DNA from: Marthasterias glacialis
Taxonomy: Eukaryota; Echinodermata; Asteroidea; Forcipulatida; Asteriidae
Length of the DNA stretch: 64,000 nucleotides
Assembly (NCBI GenBank): GCA_911728455.2
Contig: OU452226.1
Location: 19,113,938 to 19,177,937 of the forward strand
Direction of reading: 5' to 3'
Shown here in pieces: positions 25,901 to 37,900 of the stretch; the first letter of the stretch is position 1, and each line of letters opens with the position of its first letter. The notes beneath the pieces were generated by a model that was not told the DNA's origin, did not search any database, and saw only the letters and a list, made by a program, of their open reading frames with translations. Made by a program: the position numbers and the translations under genes.

Positions 25901-28900
25901 TTTTTTCTTCTAATTCTCCAAGGGTAGTAAACAATTCATGAGGGTTGCAGTATTACTTAACATGAAAAACACCTTCATGATAGAAATTTTTTCATGAAAT
26001 AGACTCCAGTCATTCTTACAAAGCAATTTTTATCAATTTCTCGGAGGGTAGTACACAGCTCATTCTGATCAAATTTTGATGAAAATTCTGCAAAGCAAAC
26101 ATGAAGACTGACAGTAAATTAGACCAGAAAATTGATCAAAAGCATTCAGTAAATTGATGATCAAGAACACAATTTCATCTCAAACATCATGAGAGCTTTT
26201 TAATAATTACACTACCTTAATAATAATAAATTAAAGTAAATATGGGGATTGCAGTATTACTTAATAAATATGAGGGTTACAGTATAACTTCATGATATAT
26301 ATTTTTTCATGAAATAGACTCCGATCATTCTCACAATGCAATTTTTATCAATTTCTCGGAGGGTAGTACACAGCTCAATCTAATCAAATTTTAATGAAAA
26401 TTTTGCGAAGCAAACATGAAGACTGGCAGTAAATTAGACCAGAAAATTGATTATTTTCCTTTTCTGGCAGGATAAAGTTGCTTCAATGCTGATGCTATTC
26501 TCAAATCACAAGTGATGCACAGCTCAGTCAGAAAGAGTTCTGCCAAAGTGACAAGGTAGACTGATGAAGATACCCAGATTTGCAGGTGGCCCTAGCAGAG
26601 AGCAGACTGAATCTTTCTTGGGGTAATCCACTGATGCATGAATCACACGCAAGATTCTCTAAATACTCTGCGTAGAAGGTTCCACAGAGGACCATATCTG
26701 ACGACGATTACTTTTTGCCACTGTAGAGAATTGTTCTCAGATTGGATAACATTGCTACCCTTGAATTCATACACACAGCCACTGACAAGCACCGGAATCT
26801 TCAAAGGAAATGGCCAACATTTCAGCAGTAAAGAACACTATACTAGGAGCAGTTGAGGGATATGAATGGACTGTTCAGTTTGGAATGGCACAGGGCATCA
26901 CTGGAATGGTTCTCAACACTCTAGTCTGGCTGGTCATCCTTCGCACCAAAAGACTCCATAATACAACAAACTATTTGCTGGCATACCTTGCTGCAGTTGA
27001 TAGTCTTTCTTGCTTAAAAGTATTTTTGGAAAACGCAACATTTGATGTCAAGTTTGCTGAAAGTTCCATTGGAAGAGAATTATTTTGTCAAATTATTCAG
27101 AGCCCCTTTATAAAGTTTGTAGTAACCTACTTATCAAATTATGGCTTGTGTCAGGTGATCTACGAACAATATATTGGAATAGTGCATCCACTGCACTATC
27201 CAAGATTGATGTCAGCAAAAAAGTTGATGTTGATCATCGTCATCTCATGGATGATGTCATTTCTTTTCTCCTCTCCTCTCCTTTTCACAATGGTTGCTGA
27301 AAAGGATACCAGTACGGCATGTGACTTCATTTTTAAGTCATTAGGCTATCGCATTGCTAACACTCTTGTTGTTATCTTCAGCTACCTGTTGCCCATCCCT
27401 TTTATAAGTTGGGCTTACTACAAGATCCAAGCCACTCTCAAGAGAAGTGCTCAACAACTCCAACAACAGAATGTACAAGGAGCAGCCCTGGAACTTTTGC
27501 AGGCAAGACAGAAAGTGATCAACATGATGATGATTGTCATGGGTGCATTGGCTGTGTTGTGGACGCCATATTGTCTTTGCATTGTTTTAGTTATCTGGGC
27601 AAGGGTGACGGGCACTCCTCAAGATTTTTCCAACTTATTCTTGATTAGCATGATTGTCTACAACATGAACTCTGTGGTCAATCCTATCATATACCTCTTC
27701 AAATACAAGAAGTTTCAGAAAGGTCTTCAAGACATGCTGTGTTGTTGCCTTAATCGATTTCACAAGCCAAACCAGATTGGTGTCCAGATTGCTGTGAATG
27801 AACAAAATGTGTAAGATGAACACCAGCAGCCTCATCTCACATCAAACCAAGCAACATCAACTTTCACCCAATAAAATCATAAAGTTGACCTGCCATTAAT
27901 ATGCACAGGTCAATGCTGTAATTAAAACACAGAAAAATCGCGACTCAATGCCTGCAACTTACTGCTCTATAGTTTGCCTGAAAACGAGATTGCTGAACTG
28001 CAGCATGTTCAGAATGCTGCTGCTCGTCTGGTTTCTACATACATCCTGCAGAACACACATCTTTCACCACTCCTCCATCAGCTTCACCGGTTGCCAGGAA
28101 GGAAAAGGATCACCTTCAAAAATTCTGCTGATTACATACAAGGCCATCCATGGACACGCCCTAACTATATTACTGATCTTGTTGAACGCTACACCCCAGC
28201 CTGGGAATTGGCTCCTCCAATAGACCGATTACGCGACAATGTTTACATGCGGTCACGTGACCCCCATCGGGTATGACGTCATACAGCTGATGAAAAAATA
28301 TGTGTAAAAGCATAGGCCGTGACACAGAGTGAGTTCTAAAATAGTCGATTTTACTTTCGTTAAGCGATGAATTAGCTAATCAGCCCCTTTATTTAAAGTA
28401 GTATGTTGTGGCATTGATTTAAATCACATCTCTGTTTCATAGTTTAACAGGATTCTACTAAAAAGAGTTTTTTTTAGCCATGCACTACCGGCGTCGGACG
28501 ACTATTATGTAGCCACCCGTGTGTTATTTTGTTTGTAATGTTGGCCTAAATCACTGTAAAAAACGGTTAAAGAATGTTGGAAAAGTGAGCATTAATACCT
28601 AGCCTTGCAGAATTTCAAATAGGCAAAGGAATCACACAGTTTTGGAAAGCAATTTCTTTGGAGGATTTCAGCTTCAAAACTTTGAAATTTTTGTGTTGAA
28701 AAGTATGTAGTGATGGCGGTCGTCTGGCCTAACGTTCCGTTGTGTGCTGTACACATCTTGCACATTTATATGGTACTTTTACAATTTTCAAGACTTGCTG
28801 GCTGTCCTTACTGGCTTTATTCAGCCACTTGTAGGTCTCTGGTACAAACTCTGGAACATCTTTCACAGATTTGGAGCAAAAAAAGCCTCGATCGAATAAA

Positions 28901-31900
28901 CTAAATGCATTAATCATCGTGTACCGTACCACCCTTTCCTATGGAGGATTACGTGTGTGTTTACATTTTATACCCAAAAGGGGTCACGTGTTGCGCAATC
29001 GGTCTATTAAGTCCGCCTTCAGCCCGCATGCACAAGACAACGCAGTAAGTTCTACGGAGAGCGAGCTTTCTCCCACACTGCAGCTTACTGCTACCAATGG
29101 AATCACCTGCCAACCCGGCTTCGTCAAGCAGAATCACTGGACACTTTCAAATCTCTACTCAACACTGACTTATTTCGACTTAAAGTATTTATTTTGTGTA
29201 GATGTTGAGTGCCTCCCACGAGTTATTTGTTTAACAAATGCCTGCATTTAAAATAATGAAAAAAATAAAAAATTACTGGTATGTCTTTTGTTATGGTTTG
29301 CACTTTTCTGGTACTTCACGTACTTGAACTTACTTGAACTTATTTGTAGATTTTGATGCCGTGATTATTTACTTTCTTGTTTTCTTTTTATTAGTGGCCA
29401 GAGCTTTACTTTTTCTCGGCTTGTTGTTCTGTGTTGCATTTCAGATATTTTTTTAAAAGTTCTTGTAGTTTGTTACTGTTCTTTTCAATGCTTTGTTTTG
29501 GCTTTTAAAGTTTTTTCTGCAGGAAGTTTTGTTTTCTTCTTGCATTTTAACTTTTGTTTTGTTTTGTTTCCATGTTTATGTACTTGAGTTTTTCTTTGTA
29601 CATTTTAAGTTTCTTTTTTTCATTTAAGTACCATTATTGCCGAGGTTTTATAGTTTTACTGTGAGGCGCTTCAAGGTATTTTTACATAAAGGTCACTTAA
29701 ATGCCTTTTATTGTTTTACTTTTAATTTATTACATGCCTTACATCTCTGTCCACAAATCAAAGCTGTAAATACGCCCTTTTTCTCAGCACATGACAAGAT
29801 AATAAAAATTGCTGGAAGGCGGTATCTTGTATTGAATCGTACTAAATGTTTTTGTTTGATTAGTTTCACCATTAACAGAATCTGGGATGACAACATTTGA
29901 GTCTGACACAAAAACATCATGGGCACGGTAAATGTGATATAATTATTTTTACTACGATTACTAAAAAATGTAATATCAGTCTGATAACAAAACCAAGGAA
30001 CCCTCAAAAGTGCCATGCATTGTAAACCCATAGGCCTGAGGATACCTGCATAGAGAAGATGGGCTCAGTTTGAAATGTGGGAGGAAAAACCAACAGGGGA
30101 ACCCCCATGCAATCAGGGAGGGACTGTAAACCCAATCCACATGCAATGCTCTGGTCTGAAGTGGGATTCGAATGGGGGTCCACTGAGGTGATAGGCAGCA
30201 AGGAAACCACGAAGCCAACCTGAATATTGACACACTCATTAAATAAATCCAATACCATCAGGCAAATTAACTACAATTCAATAGAATAACAATCAAAGAA
30301 ATTGTCCTTTATAACACAAACAGCAGCAAATGGCTTCATCCGAAAACACAGGAAAATCAAACTTGGATCAAAATGACTTCACTAATTTGACTACTCTGTC
30401 CTGTGACAAACAGCTTAAGAGTTTTGGACAAGGACAAAGGCAGTATATCAAGGGCTTTTGTAGTAGTTGTGTACTTGAGTAATAATGGAGAGTCTTTCAA
30501 TAACTACTAGCATTCAGTAAATTGATGATCAAGAATACAATTTCATCTCAAAACTCCATCATGAGAGCTTTTCATCTATTACTCTACATTGATAATAAAT
30601 TAAAGTAAACATGAGGATATGAGTATAACTCAAAATCAAAAACAACTTCATTGTAGCAATGACTTTTTGAACTCCTCTGATCAACAAACCAATTTTTATC
30701 TAATTCTCTCAGGGTAGTACACAGTTCATTCTAATCAAATTTTAATGAAAATTCTGCAACGTAAACATGAAGACTGGCAGTAAATTAGACCAGAAAATTG
30801 ATCATTTTCCTTTTCTGGCAAGAAAAAGTTGCTCCAATGTTTATGTCATTCTCTAATCACAAGTGATGCACAGCTCAGTCAGAAAGAGTTCTGCCAAAGT
30901 GACAAGGTAAACTGATGAAGATACTCAGATTTGCAGGTGGCCCTAGCAGAGAGCAGACTGAATCTTTCTTGGTGTAATCCACTGATGCATCAATCACACG
31001 CAAGATTCTCTACATACTCTGTTAAGAAGAGGTTCCACAGAGGACCAGAATTGACAGAAATTACTTTTTGTGACTGAAGAGAACTTTGTTTAGACTTGAT
31101 GAAATTCCTACCCTTGAATTCACCATGTTTATATACGAAGCCACTGACAAGCACCAGAACCTTCGAATGATGATGGCTAACATTTCAGCAGAAAACAATT
31201 TACTAAGAGCTGTGTTGCGTAGAAGGGGTCCCACAGAGGACCAGAATTGACAACAATTACTTTTTTTGACTTAAGAAAATTGTTCTCAGACTCGATAACA
31301 TTCCTACCCTTGAATTCATACACACAGACACTGACAAGCACCGGAATCTTCAAAGGACAATGGCCAACATTTCAGCAGGAAAGAACACTATACTAGGAGC
31401 AGCTGAGGGATATGAATGGACTGTTCAGTTTGTAATGGCACAGGGCATCACTGGAATGGTTCTCAACACTCTAGCTTGGCTGGTCATCCTTCGCACAAAA
31501 AGACTCCATAATACAACAAACTATTTGCTGGCATACCTTGCTGTAGTTGATAGTCTTTTTTGCTTAATAGTATTTTTGGAAAATGCAACATTCAGAGTTA
31601 ATTTTCCTGAAAAATCCATTGGAGGAGAAATCTTTTGTCGAACTATTCAGAGCTTATTCTTGAAGTTTGTAGGAGCGTACTTATCAATTTATGGTGTGTG
31701 TCTGGTGACCTATGAACGATATATCGGAATAGTGCATCCACTGCACTATCCAAGATTGATGTCAGCAACAAAGTTGATGTTGATCCTCTTCATCTCATGG
31801 ATGATGTCATTTTTACTCTCAAGTCCTCTCCTTTTCACAACGGTTGATGAAAAGGATACCAGTAGCACATGTGAATTCAACTCTACCTCAATATCTTTTC

Positions 31901-34900
31901 GCATTGCTAACACTCTTGTTGTTTTCTTCAGCTACCTGTTGCCCAACCTATTTATGAATTGGGCTTACTACAAGATCCAAGCCACTCTCAAGAGAAGTGC
32001 TCAACAACTCCAACAACAGAATGTACGAGGAGCAGCCCTTGAGCTCTTACAGGCAAGACAGAAAGTGATCAACATGCTCAAGATTGTCATGGGTGTATTG
32101 GTTGTGTTTTGGATGCCATATTTTGTTTATGTTATTTTATATGTCTGGACAAGGGAACTGGACACTCAAGATTCCACCTCTTTACTCTTGATTAGCATGA
32201 TTGTCTACAACATGAACTCTGTGATCAATCCCATCATATACCTCTTCAAATACAAGAAGTTTCAGAAAGGTCTTCAAGACATGCTGTGTTGTTGCCTTAA
32301 TCGACCTCTCAGGCCGAACCAGATTGGTGTCCAGATTGCTATGAATGAACAAAATGTGTAAGATGAACACCAGCAGCCTCATCTCACATCAAACCAAGCA
32401 ACATCAACTTTCACTGAATAAAATCATAAAGCTGAGATTGCTGAACTGCAGCATGTTCACAATGCTGCTGCTCGTCTGGTTCTACGTACACCCCGCAGAA
32501 CACACATCTCACCACTCAAAACACAGAAAATTTAGGCAAATGCCTTACATCTCTAGCCACAAACCGAAGCTGTAAATAGACAATCAATGATACAGTCTAT
32601 GGTCAGTCTGACCATAGAGAAAGGTCTTTGGTCCTTGCTTCATGCTAAAATGATAGATACGAGAATAATTAGTTGCTGTTAAGATTGACCACTATAAAGA
32701 CAAGTTTCTTCAAATATAACAAAAAGGCATCAAACGAGTTGAAAAAAAAATATGTAATTTTGAATTTGAAAGCCAAATCGACTTAAACAGCTTCACCGTT
32801 CAGATGCTAACTGTAGTGACAACTTTAGAGTTTGACTCCAGAATACAAAGATTTAATTCAGTAACTGTCATCCATGAAGGATAAACCTTTATCCATAACA
32901 GACATTATGTTTCTCCTCTCATTACAATCAATGTAAACAAAATCAAGGCTGGGAAGGGAAATAGTCTGAATCATGTTAAGGTTCATGAAGAGTAAATATC
33001 CATCCGAACAGTTCACTCAGGCGTCATGATAAAGAAAATGGAAGTGTAGATGTATTTTATTGTCGCTGTATACTTTAGTTATTAGGACATGTCTGGCAAC
33101 AACTAGGAGCAATCAGTAAAAAATCAACTCGCGTAAAAGTTGTCGTCTCGGACCTCCAAAGTGACAGCACTTTACTGTACATCAATAAATTAACGCAAGC
33201 TTAAGGACTGACTGTAAATTAAAATCACAAACAAATTCAGTACAATATTTCCCTTTTGGACAGCACTCCGATCAGCAAACAAGAGACTCTTGATGCCCAT
33301 TTCTGCTGACCGTTTCTGTACGTTAAAAGATGAAGCAAACATGAAGACTGACAGTAATTTAGAACACAAATAAGTATTCTCGTTTTTGTTAATCAGAGAA
33401 AGTACAATGACATTATCTAGTCACAAGTGATGCACAGCTCAGTCAGAAAGAGTTCTGCCAAAGTGACAAGGTAGACTGAAGAAGATACTCAGATTTGCAG
33501 GTGGCCCAAGCAGAGAGCAGACTGAATCTTTCTTGGTGTAATCCACTGATGCATGAATCACACACAAGTTTCTCTAAATACTCTGCTAAGAAGAGGTTCC
33601 ACAGAGGACCAGAATTGACAAAAATTACTTTTTGTGACTGAAGAGAACTTTGTTCAGACTTGATGAAATTCCTACCCTTGAATTCACCATGTTTATACAC
33701 GGAGCCACTGACAAGCACCAGAACCTTCGAATGATGATGGCTAACATTTCAGCAGAAAACAATTTAATAAGAGCTGTGTTGAGATATGAATTGACTCTTC
33801 AGCTTGGAGTAGCAGTGGGGATCATTGGAATGGTTCTCAACACTCTAGCTTGGCTGGTCATCCTTCGCACCAATAGCCTCCACAATATGGCAAACTATTT
33901 GCTGGCATACCTTGCTGAAGTTGACAGTCTTTTCTGTTTTAGTAAATTCTTGGAGAATGCAATATTGGGCATTCAAGTTCCTGCAAGTGTCCTTGGAAGA
34001 GAAATCTGTTGTCGAACTATTCAGAGCTTCTTTGTTAGGTCTGTAGCAGCCTATTTATCAAGTTATGGTGTGTGTGTGGTGACCTATAAACGATATATCG
34101 GAATAGTGCATCCACTGCACTATCCAAGATTGACGTCAGCAACAAAGTTGATGTTGATCATCTTCATCTCATGGATGATGTCATTTTTGTTCTCAAGTCC
34201 TCTCCTTTTCACAGCGGTTGCTGGAAAGGATACCAGTATGGCATGTGACTTTAACTTTGACTCATTACGTTTTCACATTGCTGCCACTCTTGTTGTTTTC
34301 TTCAGCTACCTGTTGCCCATCCTATTTATGAGTTGGGCTTACTACAAGATACAAGCCACTCTCAAGTAAAATGTTCAACAACTCCAACAACAGAATGCAC
34401 AAGGAGCAGCCCTGGAACTTTTACAGGCAAGACAGAATGTCATCAACATGCTCAGGATTGTCATGGGTGCATTGGTTGTACTTTGGACATTAACCTTATT
34501 TAGCATGGTTATCTACAACATGAACTCTGCGACCGATCCCATCATTTACACCTTTAAATAAAAAAAGTATTGGAAAGGTCTTCAAGACATGCTGTGTTGT
34601 TGCACTGATCGACCTCCAGGGCCAAGCCAGATTGGTGCCCTTATTGTTATGAATGGTAACCGACCGACTTAGTCAAGTTGAATGTTGTGGCACAAATTTG
34701 TATCCGCAAACCAATGATTCAGATCGGGAATCGATCAGACATTCTGAATAAGTGAATCGCAATCAAGCATAGAAGGGCGAGGTGCATTACTCGCGTGCCG
34801 TGGAACAAGTGGTAAGAGTCATATTCCTACACCAAGAGTGATGGCAAAAGGAGTCAATTTTCCGTTCCGTTCCAATTTTCAGCTCTAAAATCATGCGCTT

Positions 34901-37900
34901 TATCTTGGGTAAGTTTTATGATGAGGTTGGGAGAGTTTTTTGGGGTGAAAATTGGGAAAACGTACCTCGCAAGAAAAGATTGATTTACTGTTTGTAAAGA
35001 CATAACTTGCAGCCAAAACATATAGAATGCCAGTAGACTTACCATGGGCTGTATTTCATTATTGTAAGAACAGTGGATCCTGTTGGTAAGTGATGACGTT
35101 TTGGAGCCGGAAGTGTAATGTAAATGAATGGTATACATACTTGTACATGAATATTCATTACACCGTACTTCCGGCTTCCAAAACCTCATCACTTAGAAAC
35201 AAGATTGTAAGTGATTCATTTGCCAACTGCTGCAGTCCTTATTGTAAGGAGACTGTTTTGGATGCGGCAGCCATCTTTCAACAAATGCGTAAGAATTAAA
35301 TCGTACAGCCTCAGTAGTTTTATTTGAGTTGGTTTCTTGTAAATAGTTATAGCATGATGTAAATGGGGGGGGGGGGTGAAAAAGTACACTGCTTACCTAA
35401 TGTACAGTGTATTCAAATTACAAAATTATTTTGGGGGGAGATTATGAGTTTATACACTTCACTAATTATTGCAGTTTAATTCAAACTTGCTAATATTTTA
35501 TAAAAGGGTTTAACATTTCCTATCTTTATATATTGTAGTGTGTCATGGCTAAGCAGTCTAGTGCATCGGACTCAAGCTCTGGTGGTCAAGTCATCGAGAT
35601 GTGGGTTCGAGTCCCGTTCATGCCATATGTGTCCTTGAGCAAGATACTTTACTGTAATTGCTTCTCTTCAACCTAGGGTGGGTGTTAATGGGTTCATGCC
35701 AGGGTAGAGGTTAATAACAAAGATTATAGAGCGCCGTAGACGCAAGATGGGGAACTGAGCCTTTATCTACTGTTGGAGAGTGAAATATGCATGGGCACCA
35801 TTCCGGCAAGTGAATGCCTGTGTTATTATAGCAATTGTCATTGTCTACACTGGTTCGCACATATCAGTGTTGTATCAAGAGAGTCACTTGCCGAAATGGC
35901 GTCCAGTGAGATTTCACATTTCAGCCAGAGTTCCCCATCTTGCGCCTACGGCGCTCTATAATCTTTGGTTAATAATGTGTTTGAAGAAACCAAGCTTGCC
36001 CAGTAGCTAGAGGAAGTTTGAATCTTTTGCAGCTGGTGTCGCAACGATATTAGTAGATGTTAAATTTGCACCGGGGATAAAGAATGCTATTTGTGCTAAA
36101 CCCATACATCGATGTGTGTTAAGTACTGTATACTGTAGATAGATTTCACAGGACCCAGGGAAAGTACTGAGTATACAATATTTAACACACATTGGTGTAT
36201 GGGTAAAAGCACGAATAACAAGATAGAATGTTATTAGAAAATCAGAGATACGATGTATTTGCACCGATACATTCCACAATACCTTGAGAATAGCTGGGAT
36301 GACCTTGCCCACGTACTCCGTGAACTTGTCTCCAAACGTCCCCGGTAGGTAGATAAACATCATGATGTAACCGTCTCGCACATGAGGAGGGATGTCGGGG
36401 GCCTCGGCCGTCTTGATGATGTCTGGCATTAGCTTGGCCAGTTTCTCCACTCCCATGCCTGCCATGACTTCACTCAAACCTAAATTCAGTTCAACCAACC
36501 AACTTTTCACAAAGATACATTTATACCATCGGTTGTTATGATGGTGCATCCATTGCTGTTCTAGTATACACAAAATGATGTTTGTGAGTGCAATGCTGAA
36601 AACATTTTCATGAGTTGAAATGCTGAAAAATATTCTCTCCATTGCACAATTGCAAAACATTCATATAACATCCGAGTAGATCTTTGTCATTTTGACAGGG
36701 AAAAAACAATCAACAAAATCATTCTATCAACGTGACAGTAGACCGAGATGGATTCGTGATCCACTCACCATGAACACCACTACCTGCTCTAAATCTGTTG
36801 GACGGGGTGCCTTTGGCTATATTGGCCCCCACCTTTGGAACAATCTCCCATATAACATCTGATCGTCAACTTCAGCTGCTACATTCAAGAAATTGCTCAA
36901 AACTGAACTGTATCGAGTCTAACTTTTGTTCCATCTTGACAGCACCTCGATCTAGTCACTAGGAGGTGTGCTCTGTATAAGAACCTATTTATCATTAAAA
37001 TGTACAGTATGGTAGGTTCTCATCTTCCAAGACAGATTGGAGGCAAAATAAGACGCGTGTAAAAACAAATCTTGAAACCAGGAAAACTCCTGACAAATCA
37101 TAAGGCCTGATGATGATACAAATCGGAGGAGACTTAAACATACCTTGAGCTGCACCTGATCTATCCACAGAGTTCTGCTCAACGGTGAGTTTCTCCATCA
37201 GCCATGGGAGGAGATCATCAAAGCTACTCTCCCCCATTCCCTTGACCATTGCTCCCAGGGCCCGGGCTGACACCTTCCTGACTTCTGGTACGGGATCCAG
37301 AAGGGATGCCTTCAGACCTGGCATAACGGATGGGAGGTAGGGTGCCAGATCCTGCGTGAAACAAAAACAAAGTCTTTTACACAGTTTTGATACTTATCAT
37401 TGACACGAAACTCTCACATAATTAAAAAGGTTAAATTGTTGGTCGGTGCAAAGACAATGTCTCTTGATTTTGTTGTAATGTCATATCTGGCTCAAGTGAG
37501 GCTCCATGCTTAAACATTTAAGGGGCGTTAGAGCTCGAAATTAACGCTGGACCGCAGGCCCGAGGCCAGTGATTTTAGCATCGGGCCAGTAAATTTTCAA
37601 CTGCACTAGTCCGGCGGTCTTGTGATTTTTAACTGAATAAAAACATATATATGTATATATTTATATATTATCTTTCATTAAATACTTGTCTTTGACTCTG
37701 AGTGTGATTATTTTTCTTTCTGTTTGTCATCAAACCTCTCTGAAGATAAAAACACACGGACTGGCGCAGCATCCATCATGCATGCAATTCATGCAAGTTT
37801 CCAATCCAGTTAGCTCGTGCCCAGCTTTGGTCTCAAACCCACGGTTGAGTCACTGGGGGACGAGTGAATGGCAACGCTGCAGCCCACGAATTCATTGCTT

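Noticed and set aside
28871..29251. 126-residue ORF as a gene
   Set aside because: It combines the end of an inserted DNA element with frame-shifted LINE coding sequence.
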